A stretch of DNA of 64,000 bases, taken from assembly GCA_001404055.1 (NCBI GenBank), contig CXTY01000019.1:186001-250000 (forward strand), given 5' to 3'. Made by a program: the position numbers and the translations under genes. The DNA is from Roseibium album. Lineage in GTDB: Bacteria > Pseudomonadota > Alphaproteobacteria > Rhizobiales > Stappiaceae. This document shows positions 35,120 through 43,111 of this stretch, one piece after another. The notes beneath the pieces are model-generated. The model was given only the letters and a program-made list of their open reading frames with translations, did not search any database and had not been told where the DNA came from. Numbering within the stretch: the first letter of the stretch is position 1; each line of letters starts with the position of its first letter.

Positions 35120-35187
35120 ATGTGAAAAATCAATTCACCATATGAAAAATATAAATACCTGACAATACTCACTTTTTCACATTTTTC
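35120..35187. promoter_or_regulatory. Candidate BhcR operator: repeated ATGTGAAAAAT motif
   Basis: ATGTGAAAAAT (35120-35130) and ATATGAAAAAT (35140-35150) are direct repeats 20 bases apart, two helical turns; an inverted copy TTTTTCACAT lies at 35173-35182, followed by TTTTTC. All fall in the bhcR-bhcA divergent gap. Confidence 0.6.
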
Positions 35188-35270
35188 GGGTTTTGAAAAA
35201 TTTTTTTAAAAAAATTGCTGACTCATGACCTTCTCCGGTACCTTTTTGAAAACTCCAAGAGGAAACGGCC

Positions 35271-36461
35271 ATGAGCTTTCAAAACCCTGTTTTCATTCCA
35301 GGTCCGACCAATATGCCCGAGGCTCTGCGCAAAGCCTGTGACATGCCGACCCTGGATCACCGCTCTCCCTTGTTTGGAGAGATCCTTCGCCCGGTCCTGG
35401 CTGGCGTCAAGAAAATCTTGAAGACGGAAACCGCCGAGGTTTTCATTTTTCCCTCAACCGGTACCGGTGGCTGGGAAACAGTCCTGACCAACACATTGAG
35501 TGCAGACGACAAGATACTGGCGGCGCGCAACGGCATGTTCTCGCATCGCTGGATCGATATGTGTCAGCGTCACGGCCTGAAAGTTGAAGTCGTCGAAACA
35601 CCATGGGGAGCAGGTCTGCCTGCCGACCGATATGAAGAGATTCTGACCGCCGACACGAATCATGAAATCAAGGCGGTTCTGGCGACGCACAACGAAACGG
35701 CAACAGGCGTCAAATCCAATATCGCCGCCGTTCGCCGCGCGCTGAGCGCTGCCAAGCACCCGGCCCTGTTGTTGGTCGACGGTGTGAGCTCCATTGCCTC
35801 GATGGATTTCCGGATGGACGAATGGGGCGTCGATGCGGCAGTCACCGGATCACAGAAAGGCTTCATGCTGCCGGCTGGCCTTGCAATCGTGGCTCTGTCC
35901 CCGAAAGCGCAGGCGGCAATTGAAACGGCGAAACTGCCGCGCACATTCTTCGATGTCCGCGACATGATGAAGGCCTACGCGACAAACGCATATCCCTATA
36001 CGCCCGCCGTCGGTCTGCTGAACGGACTGAAGACCAGCTGCGACATGCTTTTGGGAGAAGGTTTGGAGAACGTCTTCACCCGTCACCACCGCATTGCCGA
36101 GGGTGTCCGGTCTGCCGTTCGGGCCTGGGGCCTGGAGCTGTGCGCAAAAACACCGGACGTTTATTCCGACACCGTCAGCGCTATCTACACACCCGAGGGT
36201 TTCAACGCCACCGATATCGTCACCCATGCAGCCGGGAAATACGGTGTCGCGTTTGGCGTTGGCCTCGGGGAAGTGGCAGGCAAGGCCTTCCGCATAGGCC
36301 ACCTTGGTAGCCTGACAGACGTCATGACACTGTCGGGTCTCGCCACTGCCGAAATGGTCATGGTCGATCTCGGCCTCGACATCAAGCTGGGCTCCGGTGT
36401 TGCCGCCGCCCAGGAATATTACCGAAACGAGGAAGCACTTGCTTCCAAGGAGGCCGCGTGA
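35271..36461 (+). CDS. bhcA: Aspartate:glyoxylate aminotransferase
   Basis: 396-aa PLP-dependent class V aminotransferase. It moves the amino group of L-aspartate to glyoxylate, giving oxaloacetate and glycine, the first and closing step of the beta-hydroxyaspartate cycle. N-terminal FIPGPTNMPEALRKACDMPTLDHRS (core GPTNMPEALR) is typical, LVDGVSSIASMDFRMDEWGVD carries the PLP-nitrogen aspartate, and the Schiff-base lysine is K196 in TGSQKGFM. Length matches BhcA. AAGGAGG near the 3' end serves the next gene, whose GTG overlaps this stop (GTGA). Alanine:glyoxylate or ureidoglycine:glyoxylate aminotransferases share the fold, but the gene order bhcR-A-B-C-D settles the call. Confidence 0.92.
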   Translation: MSFQNPVFIPGPTNMPEALRKACDMPTLDHRSPLFGEILRPVLAGVKKILKTETAEVFIFPSTGTGGWETVLTNTLSADDKILAARNGMFSHRWIDMCQRHGLKVEVVETPWGAGLPADRYEEILTADTNHEIKAVLATHNETATGVKSNIAAVRRALSAAKHPALLLVDGVSSIASMDFRMDEWGVDAAVTGSQKGFMLPAGLAIVALSPKAQAAIETAKLPRTFFDVRDMMKAYATNAYPYTPAVGLLNGLKTSCDMLLGEGLENVFTRHHRIAEGVRSAVRAWGLELCAKTPDVYSDTVSAIYTPEGFNATDIVTHAAGKYGVAFGVGLGEVAGKAFRIGHLGSLTDVMTLSGLATAEMVMVDLGLDIKLGSGVAAAQEYYRNEEALASKEAA

Positions 36462-37429
36462 AAGCCGACGTTTCCAACATCGAGGTCCCGACACTGGAAG
36501 ACATGCTGGTCGCCCATGAGCGTATCAAGCCCTATGTCCACAAAACACCGGTTCTGACATCGTCATTTCTGAATGACCTGACGGGCGCAGAGCTGTTCTT
36601 CAAGTGCGAGAACTTCCAGAAAGCCGGGGCATTCAAAGTGCGGGGCGCGTCCAATGCCGTTTTTGGCCTGGATGAAGAAACAGCGAAAGCAGGTGTTGCC
36701 ACGCACAGTTCCGGCAACCATGCGCTAAGCCTGTCCTATGCCGCAGGCCGTCGGGGCATACCGTGCCACGTGGTAATGCCGCGTACAGCACCACAGGCCA
36801 AGAAGGACGCCGTTCGTGGTTATGGTGGGATCATCACCGAATGCGAACCCTCTACGTCCAGCCGTGAGGCAGTCTTTGCTGAGGTTCAGGCCGCAACAGG
36901 CGCGGAATTCGTGCATCCCTATAACGACCCGCGCGTGATCGCGGGTCAGGGCACCTGCTCAAAGGAATTGATGGAGCAGACCGATGGCCTGGACATGGTA
37001 ATTGCGCCTATCGGAGGCGGCGGCATGGTTTCGGGCACCTGCCTGACCCTGTCGAACCTGGCACCTGAAGTGAAAATATTTGCCGCAGAACCGGAACAGG
37101 CGGACGATGCCGCGCGTAGCTTCCGGGCCGGCCATATCATTGCAGATGACGCGCCTGAAACGGTTGCCGACGGGTTGAAAGTCCCGCTGAAGGAACTGAC
37201 CTGGCACTTCGTTTCCAACCATGTGAGCGACATTCTGACGGCTTCCGATCAGGAAATCATCGATGCGATGCGTCTGACCTGGGCGCGGATGAAAATCGTG
37301 ATGGAACCCTCGTCGGCGGTGCCGCTGGCGACCATCTTGAAAAACAAAGACATCTTCAAGGGCAAGCGCGTTGGCGTGATCGTTACAGGCGGCAATGTCG
37401 ACCTGAACAAATTGCCCTGGACACAATAA
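36458..37429 (+). CDS. bhcB: beta-Hydroxyaspartate dehydratase
   Basis: 323-aa fold-type II PLP enzyme of the threonine dehydratase/serine racemase family. It dehydrates erythro-beta-hydroxyaspartate to iminosuccinate. The PLP lysine is K60 in AGAFKVRGA, SSGNHALSLSYAA binds the cofactor/substrate carboxylate, and GGGGMVSGTCL is the phosphate loop. The start is a GTG at 36458 overlapping the bhcA stop, with AAGGAGG upstream. bhcC begins 21 bases after its stop. Length matches known BhcB. Confidence 0.92.
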   Translation: MKADVSNIEVPTLEDMLVAHERIKPYVHKTPVLTSSFLNDLTGAELFFKCENFQKAGAFKVRGASNAVFGLDEETAKAGVATHSSGNHALSLSYAAGRRGIPCHVVMPRTAPQAKKDAVRGYGGIITECEPSTSSREAVFAEVQAATGAEFVHPYNDPRVIAGQGTCSKELMEQTDGLDMVIAPIGGGGMVSGTCLTLSNLAPEVKIFAAEPEQADDAARSFRAGHIIADDAPETVADGLKVPLKELTWHFVSNHVSDILTASDQEIIDAMRLTWARMKIVMEPSSAVPLATILKNKDIFKGKRVGVIVTGGNVDLNKLPWTQ

Positions 37430-37450
37430 GCGAACACGGGAGACTGACCC

Positions 37451-38614
37451 ATGAATGCACAAACCGGTTTTGAAAAACTCGAAGTAGGCTACGATGTTCC
37501 GGCTGTTCCGGGCATGGATGCAGCCGATATCCAGACCCCCAGCCTCGTGCTCGATCTCGATGCACTTGAGCGCAACATCAAGAAGATGGGCGACTACGCC
37601 AAGGCCCACGGTATGCGTCACCGGGTACACGGCAAGATGCACAAGTCCGTTGATGTCGCCAAACTGCAGGAACGCCTCGGCGGCGCCGTCGGCGTCTGCT
37701 GCCAGAAGGTAAGTGAAGCAGAGGTTTTTGCCCGTGGTGGGATCAAGGACATCCTTGTGTCCAATCAGGTGCGTGATCTGGCCAAGATCGATCGCCTTGC
37801 ACGCCTACCGAATTTTGGCGCGCGGATCATTGTCTGCGTTGACGACGTTGCCAATGTCGCCGACCTTTCAGCCGCTGCTCAAAAGCACGGCACGACGCTG
37901 GAAGTCTTCATCGAGATCGATTGTGGCGCAGGCCGTTGCGGCGTCACAACAACAGAAGCTGTCGTTGAGATCGCCAAAGCCGTCGACGCTGCGGCAAATC
38001 TGAAATTCACCGGTATCCAGGCCTATCAGGGTGCCATGCAGCATCTCGACAGCTATGAGGCGCGCAAGGAAAAACTCGATGTTGCCATTGCAATGGTGAA
38101 GGACGCTGTCGAAGGTTTGACGGCTGCCGATCTGGAGCCTGAACTCGTTTCAGGTGGCGGAACCGGTTCCTACTATTTTGAATCCAACTCCGGCGTCTAC
38201 AACGAACTGCAATGCGGCTCCTACGCCTTCATGGATGCAGACTACGGCCGCATCCTGGACAAGGATGGCAAACGTATCGACCAGGGCGAGTGGGAAAATG
38301 CATTTTTCATCCTCACCCAGGTGATGAGCCACGCCAAAGCCGAAAAGGCCATCTGCGATGCCGGTCTGAAGGCCCAATCAGTCGATAGCGGCTTGCCGTT
38401 TATCTATGGCCGGGACGATGTGGAATATATCAAATGTTCTGATGAGCATGGCGTGATCGCAGATCCCAAGGGTGTCCTGAAAGTCGGCGAAAAGCTGAAG
38501 CTTGTTCCAGGCCATTGTGACCCAACCGCCAATATCCACGACTGGTATGTCGGCGTGCGTGGCGGCAAGGTTGAAACCGTCTGGCCGGTGTCTGCGCGCG
38601 GCAAGGCCTACTGA
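37451..38614 (+). CDS. bhcC: beta-Hydroxyaspartate aldolase
   Basis: 387-aa fold-type III PLP enzyme related to D-threonine aldolase. It condenses glycine with glyoxylate to (2R,3S)-beta-hydroxyaspartate. TPSLVLDLDALERNIKKM opens the alanine-racemase-like barrel; the PLP lysine is probably K62 in HGKMHKSVD; FIEIDCGAGRCG and SGGGTGSYYFE are family motifs, and the C-terminal beta domain ends with VPGHCDPTANIHDW, where the His and Cys/Asp bind the divalent metal. It is followed by a 119-base repeat element rather than directly by bhcD. Confidence 0.92.
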   Translation: MNAQTGFEKLEVGYDVPAVPGMDAADIQTPSLVLDLDALERNIKKMGDYAKAHGMRHRVHGKMHKSVDVAKLQERLGGAVGVCCQKVSEAEVFARGGIKDILVSNQVRDLAKIDRLARLPNFGARIIVCVDDVANVADLSAAAQKHGTTLEVFIEIDCGAGRCGVTTTEAVVEIAKAVDAAANLKFTGIQAYQGAMQHLDSYEARKEKLDVAIAMVKDAVEGLTAADLEPELVSGGGTGSYYFESNSGVYNELQCGSYAFMDADYGRILDKDGKRIDQGEWENAFFILTQVMSHAKAEKAICDAGLKAQSVDSGLPFIYGRDDVEYIKCSDEHGVIADPKGVLKVGEKLKLVPGHCDPTANIHDWYVGVRGGKVETVWPVSARGKAY

Positions 38615-38643
38615 GGTCTGTATCCAGGTACACCCCAAGACAT

Positions 38644-38762
38644 GTCATCCCGGCCAAGCGCAGCACGAGCCGGGATCGGAGAGCGAATTGAGTCTCGGAA
38701 ACTTTCCGACAGATCTCGGCTCACCGATCCCGGATCTTCGCTTCACTTCGTCCGGGATGACG
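38644..38762. repeat. Nested inverted-repeat element (element A) splitting the bhc genes
   Basis: Outer inverted arms GTCATCCCGG (38644-38653) and CCGGGATGAC (38753-38762) are perfect; inner arms CCGGGATCGG (38670-38679) and CCGATCCCGG (38725-38734) are also perfect. Each outer arm can also pair with the nearest inner arm, giving two adjacent hairpins. The design is shared with the elements at 40856 and 47400. Confidence 0.75.
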
Positions 38763-38820
38763 AAAGATTGGTTTAAGCATCAGGTCACTTCGACCGCTGC
38801 CCTTATTTCTGGAGAACTCA

Positions 38821-39786
38821 ATGATCATCGTTCCTGAAAAGGAAATAGCTGGCCTGATCGGACGCGTGGAGGCTTTTGAGGCCGTCGAAAACGTGTTCGC
38901 CGCCATGTCGAGTGGGGCCGCCTATAATTTCCCGGTTATCCGGGAAGCCATCGGCCATGCCGACGCGCTTTACGGTTTCAAGTCGGGGTTTGACCGGTCT
39001 TCGCTAGCCCTTGGATTGAAGTCTGGCGGTTACTGGCCCGGAAATGCTGACAAAGGCCTGACCAATCACCAGTCGACCGTGTTTCTGTTTGATGCAGACA
39101 CCGGACAGGCCAAAGCTGTTGTTGGCGGCAATCTCTTGACCGCACTGCGCACTGCGGCAGCATCAGCTGTTTCCATCAAGCACCTAGCGCGTGAGGACGC
39201 CAAAGTCCTCGGCATGATCGGTGCGGGCCATCAATCTGCGTTCCAGATGCGCTCTGCTGTCGAACAGCGGAAGTTCGAAAAAGTAATTGGCTGGAACTTC
39301 CACCCGGAGATGCTTTCCCGACTTGAAGAAACTGCCACCGAGCTTGGCCTTCCTTACGAGTCTGTTGATCTCGACCGTATGGGTACGGAAGCAGATGTGA
39401 TCATTTCGATCACCTCAAGCTTCGATCCGATCCTGATGGCTGACCAAGTGACACAGGGCACGCACATCGCCTGCATGGGTACCGATACCAAGGGCAAACA
39501 GGAAGTCGATACTGGCCTGGTGGCAAGGGCGACACTCTTCACCGACGAAGTCGCACAATCGGCAACAATCGGCGAATGCCAACATGCGGTTGCCGCCGGA
39601 ATTGTCTCTAGGGACAATATAAATGAGATCGGCGCAGTCATTAATGGTACACATTCCGGCCGGACTTCGGAGAGTGAAATCACGCTTTTCGATGGCACCG
39701 GCGTCGGCCTTCAGGATCTTGCCGTTGCCTCGGCTGCGGTTGAACTGGCAGTTCAGAAGGGCGTTGCAATCGAAGTGGCTTTCTAA
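38821..39786 (+). CDS. bhcD: Iminosuccinate reductase
   Basis: 321-aa ornithine cyclodeaminase/mu-crystallin-fold enzyme that reduces iminosuccinate to L-aspartate with NAD(P)H, closing the beta-hydroxyaspartate cycle. The nucleotide-binding motif is GMIGAGHQS near residue 135; the substrate region includes FKSGFDR and TALRTAAASAVSIKHLA; and VFLFDADTGQ, HIACMGTDTKGKQEVD are typical. It is separated from bhcC by 206 bases containing a repeat element, but the direction and order are conserved. A GAPDH-family gene follows after 21 bases. Confidence 0.92.
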   Translation: MIIVPEKEIAGLIGRVEAFEAVENVFAAMSSGAAYNFPVIREAIGHADALYGFKSGFDRSSLALGLKSGGYWPGNADKGLTNHQSTVFLFDADTGQAKAVVGGNLLTALRTAAASAVSIKHLAREDAKVLGMIGAGHQSAFQMRSAVEQRKFEKVIGWNFHPEMLSRLEETATELGLPYESVDLDRMGTEADVIISITSSFDPILMADQVTQGTHIACMGTDTKGKQEVDTGLVARATLFTDEVAQSATIGECQHAVAAGIVSRDNINEIGAVINGTHSGRTSESEITLFDGTGVGLQDLAVASAAVELAVQKGVAIEVAF

Positions 39787-39807
39787 GACCTGATACGGAT
39801 TGTGTGC

Positions 39808-40791
39808 ATGAAGATTGTCATCAACGGGTTCGGCCGTATCGGCCGGACCGTTTTGCGTCAGATCCTCTCTTTACCTGAAGCAAACGCGGTTGAAGTGGTG
39901 CGGATCAACGACATCGCTTCACTGGAAACCTGCGCATATCTTTTCAAATATGACAGCGTATTTGGGCCCTATCCAGGCACCGTCACTTCCGGTGGGGAGA
40001 GCCTGACGGTTGATGGCAGAAAGATACACTTTTCTGCCGAGAAAGACCTCTCCACGCTGGATCTGTCCGATGTCGACGTGGTCATGGAGTGTACAGGCAA
40101 GGCCGATACCATTGACGTAGCAGAGAGAGGTCTGAAGGCCGGTGCAGCGAACGTATTGATCTCCGGGCCTTCCGCTGCTGCCGAAGTCACGCTTGTGCTG
40201 GGCGCAAATGAAGACAAACTCGGAAATCACCGTATTATCTCAAACGGATCCTGCACAACCAACGCGCTAGCACCGCTGCTGCGCGGCATAGATGACGCCA
40301 TCGGCATCAAAACCGGGCACATGACCACGATCCATTGTTACACCGGCAGCCAGCCGATGGTTGACGCGCCGCGCGGTCCGCTTGAGCGAAGCCGCGCCGG
40401 GGGTGTTTCCATGGTACCTACCACGACCAGCGCCACTAAGCTTGTCGGCAAGGTGCTGCCGCAACTTGAAGGCAAGGTGACTGGAGCCGCCGTACGTGTT
40501 CCGGCCATCAGCGTGTCCGCCGTCGATCTGACCCTGACACTGGCAAAGCCGATAGATAAACCCGCCAACGATACCTTGCAGGACATATTCGCTGACAACC
40601 CAATAATTGGTTTCACCAAAGACCGCGTTGTCTCAACGGACATGCGTGCGAGACCGGAGTCCCTCGTGATAGCGCTACCCGAAACACTTGAGGCCAATGA
40701 CCATCAGCTTCGGATTTTTGGCTGGTACGACAATGAATGGGGGTTTTCTGCCCGCATGATCGACATGGCGCGCTTGATGGCGGCGAGGTAG
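39808..40791 (+). CDS. Glyceraldehyde-3-phosphate dehydrogenase-family protein
   Basis: 327 aa from the ATG at 39808 (a GTG two codons earlier is possible). The Rossmann motif NGFGRIGR is at residues 6-13; the catalytic cysteine C149 is in SCTTN and the general base H176 in TIHCYT, the textbook positions. WYDNEWGFSARM near the C-terminus is complete. The adenine-ribose site has INDI, an acidic residue favouring NAD. Sitting 21 bases after bhcD it is probably co-transcribed with the bhc genes. It may be a housekeeping-type GAPDH, an erythrose-4-phosphate dehydrogenase for PLP synthesis, or a gluconeogenic paralogue; sequence does not decide. Confidence 0.85.
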   Translation: MKIVINGFGRIGRTVLRQILSLPEANAVEVVRINDIASLETCAYLFKYDSVFGPYPGTVTSGGESLTVDGRKIHFSAEKDLSTLDLSDVDVVMECTGKADTIDVAERGLKAGAANVLISGPSAAAEVTLVLGANEDKLGNHRIISNGSCTTNALAPLLRGIDDAIGIKTGHMTTIHCYTGSQPMVDAPRGPLERSRAGGVSMVPTTTSATKLVGKVLPQLEGKVTGAAVRVPAISVSAVDLTLTLAKPIDKPANDTLQDIFADNPIIGFTKDRVVSTDMRARPESLVIALPETLEANDHQLRIFGWYDNEWGFSARMIDMARLMAAR

Positions 40792-40855
40792 CGGCGCTCG
40801 GCTGACGCCCCAGTTAGCTTCTGGTGCCGGTTTCAGGAATTCTCGCAATCTCTGA

Positions 40856-41017
40856 GTCATCCCCGACCTGATCGGGGACCCAATCCACGTGCCCCCCTCC
40901 ACATGATCTGGCAGTCCGGCAAAGCGGGTTTTCTTGTGCGCTAAAGACCACTTCTGTGATGCCGTTTTGGGGCACTGTGCAGGAAGAAGATAGATCCCCG
41001 ATCAGGTCGGGGATGAC
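40856..41017. repeat. Element B: perfect 23-bp terminal inverted repeat
   Basis: Positions 40856-40878 (GTCATCCCCGACCTGATCGG...) and 40995-41017 are exact reverse complements over 23 bases, separated by 116 bases without coding capacity. Each arm also folds on itself (CCCCGA with TCGGGG). It fills the gap between the converging GAPDH and permease genes and shares its GTCATCCC start with elements A and C. Confidence 0.8.
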
Positions 41018-41040
41018 CGTCTGAAATTGAGTTTTGCAAG

Positions 41041-41067
41041 AAAAAGGGCCACAGATGCGGCCCTTTT
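41041..41067. terminator. Bidirectional terminator between GAPDH-family and permease genes
   Basis: Stem AAAAGGGCC (41042-41050) with GGCCCTTTT (41059-41067), 8-base loop, with T-rich tracts on both strands. It is just downstream of the permease stop on the minus strand. Confidence 0.75.
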
Positions 41068-41088
41068 CGTTTTCGTAGCGATGAAAAA

Positions 41089-42525
41089 TCAGACTTTTTC
41101 GTCGTGAGGCAACGAACCCTGTCCGTGGCCTGCCATGCCGCCTGAAACTTCCTCGGTGGATTCACCGGAAAGCTCTTCCGGAAGAATGAGGTTCAGAACG
41201 ATGGCGAGAAGTGCTGCCGGCAGCAATCCACTCGTCAGCAGAATGCGGGCGGTATCAGGTACATGCTGCAAGGCACCCGGTTCCAGCTGAAGGCCGAGAC
41301 CGATCGATAGCGAGATCGCGAAGATGACCATGTTGCGCCGGTTCCAGTTGACGTCCGACAGCATGGAAACACCAGCAGCAACCACCATGCCGAACATGAC
41401 GATGACGCCACCACCCAGAACCTCAATTGGCACGGTACGGATGACACTGCCGACTTTCGGGATCAGGCCGCAGACGATCAGGAAGATCGCACCGCAGGTG
41501 ACCACATGTCGGCTCATGACGCCGGTCATGGCGATCAGGCCGACGTTCTGGCTGAACGACGTGTTCGGAAAACCGCCGAAGAACCCGGCAATTGCTGTTC
41601 CGACACCATCTGCGTATGTGGCACCGGCAATTTCCTTGTCAGTCGCTTCACGGCCCGCGCCACCCTTGGTGATACCGGAAACGTCGCCAACGGTTTCTAC
41701 CGCCGACACAAACGACATGAGGCAAAAGCCGATGACAGCAGCTGCGGAAAACTCAAAGCCGTATTTGAAAGGCTGCGGCAAAGCAAAGGCAGATGCATTT
41801 GCCCAGGAACTTGCAACAGCGTCAAAAGTCAGCATGCCGGTGAAGAGCGCAAAAATGTACCCCGCGATCAGCCCGCACAGCACAGCGGCAACCGACAACA
41901 TGCCTTTTGCGAAGAATTTGAGGCCAAGCGTAACCACGATCACGACCAATGCCGCCGCCCAGTTGATTAGTGATCCATATTCAGGCTTTCCAATCGCCGG
42001 CACGCCGCCTGCAGCGTATTGAATACCGACTTTCACCAGCGCCAGTCCGATCATCGTAACGACCAACCCCGTAACCAGAGGCGGCAACGCAAAGCGGATC
42101 CGCCCTATGAAGAGACCCAGCACGGCATGAAAAATGCCCCCGATGATCACACCGCCAAAGAGAGCGGCGAGCCCGTCGACGCCCTTGCCGGCAACAATCG
42201 GGATCATGATTGGCAGGAAAGCAAAGGACGTGCCCTGAACGATTGGCAAAGCCGCACCGATAGGTCCCAGCGTGACGGTCTGCAGCAGTGTCGCAATACC
42301 GGCAAAAACCATGGACATTTGAATGAGGTAAAGAAGCTCTGGAAAGTCCGCTGAATTTGAACCGAAACCAAAACCGGCAGCGCCTGCCACGATGATGGCC
42401 GGCGTCACGTTGGACACGAACATTGCCAGGACATGCTGAATCCCGAGCGGGATCGCCTTCGTCAAGGGTGGGGTATAATTGGGATCGCGCAGTTGTTCTG
42501 CGGTCCCTATCGCTGATGTATTCAA
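41089..42525 (-). CDS. NCS2-family xanthine/urate permease
   Basis: 478-aa inner-membrane transporter from a TTG at 42525 backed by GGAGGAGA (42531-42538); the frame extends to 42591 without a better site. About 14 membrane segments. The TM8 motif FVSAVETVGDVSG holds the substrate glutamate and the TM10 motif NTSFSQNVGLIAMTGVMSR (core QNVGLIAMTG) is the purine-specific signature of the XanQ/UacT/PucJK branch. VQGTSFAFLPIM in TM3 also fits. By context it imports urate or xanthine. It is co-directional with allA and puuE. The second permease at 53472 belongs to a different branch. Confidence 0.88.
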   Translation of the reverse strand: MNTSAIGTAEQLRDPNYTPPLTKAIPLGIQHVLAMFVSNVTPAIIVAGAAGFGFGSNSADFPELLYLIQMSMVFAGIATLLQTVTLGPIGAALPIVQGTSFAFLPIMIPIVAGKGVDGLAALFGGVIIGGIFHAVLGLFIGRIRFALPPLVTGLVVTMIGLALVKVGIQYAAGGVPAIGKPEYGSLINWAAALVVIVVTLGLKFFAKGMLSVAAVLCGLIAGYIFALFTGMLTFDAVASSWANASAFALPQPFKYGFEFSAAAVIGFCLMSFVSAVETVGDVSGITKGGAGREATDKEIAGATYADGVGTAIAGFFGGFPNTSFSQNVGLIAMTGVMSRHVVTCGAIFLIVCGLIPKVGSVIRTVPIEVLGGGVIVMFGMVVAAGVSMLSDVNWNRRNMVIFAISLSIGLGLQLEPGALQHVPDTARILLTSGLLPAALLAIVLNLILPEELSGESTEEVSGGMAGHGQGSLPHDEKV

Positions 42526-42530
42526 TTTAT

Positions 42531-42538
42531 TCTCCTCC
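42531..42538 (-). promoter_or_regulatory. Ribosome-binding site deciding a TTG start
   Basis: GGAGGAGA on the minus strand lies 5 bases before the TTG at 42525 and marks the permease start. Confidence 0.6.
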
Positions 42539-42604
42539 GAATTCCACCTCAGGCTTCCCCGCCTCGTTGTCTGGGCAGGGATCGCCCGCAAAAAGAAACG
42601 CTGT

Positions 42605-43111
42605 TCAGTCGTCCAGCGCCTCCACGTGCCAGGGATTGTCGAACCAATACTCCTCCAGATTGGCCCCGTCCCCGATACGATCTACAACGACAAAACGCCC
42701 CGCATTGCCGAGCGGCGCCAACACGCCATGCCATGTGCCGCGATAAAGATTGATCGTCTGGCCTGGCTGGCTGATGAAAGCTTTCAGATTGACCGGATGC
42801 CCGACCTGATCATCTGCAACAATAACCAGCATCGGAACGCCATCGACCGGAATGAAGGCCTGGCTTCCTTCCGGATGGCGCTCAACCATGTCAACGACAT
42901 ACGGCAGCGTGCGTGCTTCGGCCTCGAAAAGGCTGATGCCGGCCTGACCGGTTCCAAAATCGAGCTTCGCCCGGTCGTGAAACCGGCCGCATTTGCCCTG
43001 GTTTATGATCTTGTCAGGATCGCCCGCGTTCTCGATGACATCCCCATAGTCGGCAAACCCTTCAGTCGTGAGTGGCGTTGGGGCTATTGTTCTTGAAATG
43101 GTACTGGTCAC
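42605..43111 (-). CDS. allA: Ureidoglycolate lyase
   Basis: 168 aa from a GTG at 43111 that overlaps the upstream stop codon (GTGA), so translation is coupled to the PuuE-UraD gene. The AllA cupin-like fold is shown by TPLTTEGFADYGDVIE, INQGKCGRFHDRAKLDF, FEAEARTLPYVVDMVERHPEGSQAFIPVDG (core MVERHPEGSQAFIP), and YRGTWHGVLAPL. It splits (S)-ureidoglycolate into glyoxylate and urea, in the cytosol. That glyoxylate is the substrate of the bhc enzymes encoded 2-7 kb away. Length is normal for the family. Confidence 0.92.
   Translation of the reverse strand: MTSTISRTIAPTPLTTEGFADYGDVIENAGDPDKIINQGKCGRFHDRAKLDFGTGQAGISLFEAEARTLPYVVDMVERHPEGSQAFIPVDGVPMLVIVADDQVGHPVNLKAFISQPGQTINLYRGTWHGVLAPLGNAGRFVVVDRIGDGANLEEYWFDNPWHVEALDD

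Noticed and set aside
35271-36461. Ureidoglycine:glyoxylate aminotransferase (PucG) as the identity of the class V aminotransferase
   Set aside because: It would fit the purine context, but the conserved order with bhcB, bhcC, bhcD and bhcR and the presence of AllE argue for BhcA.
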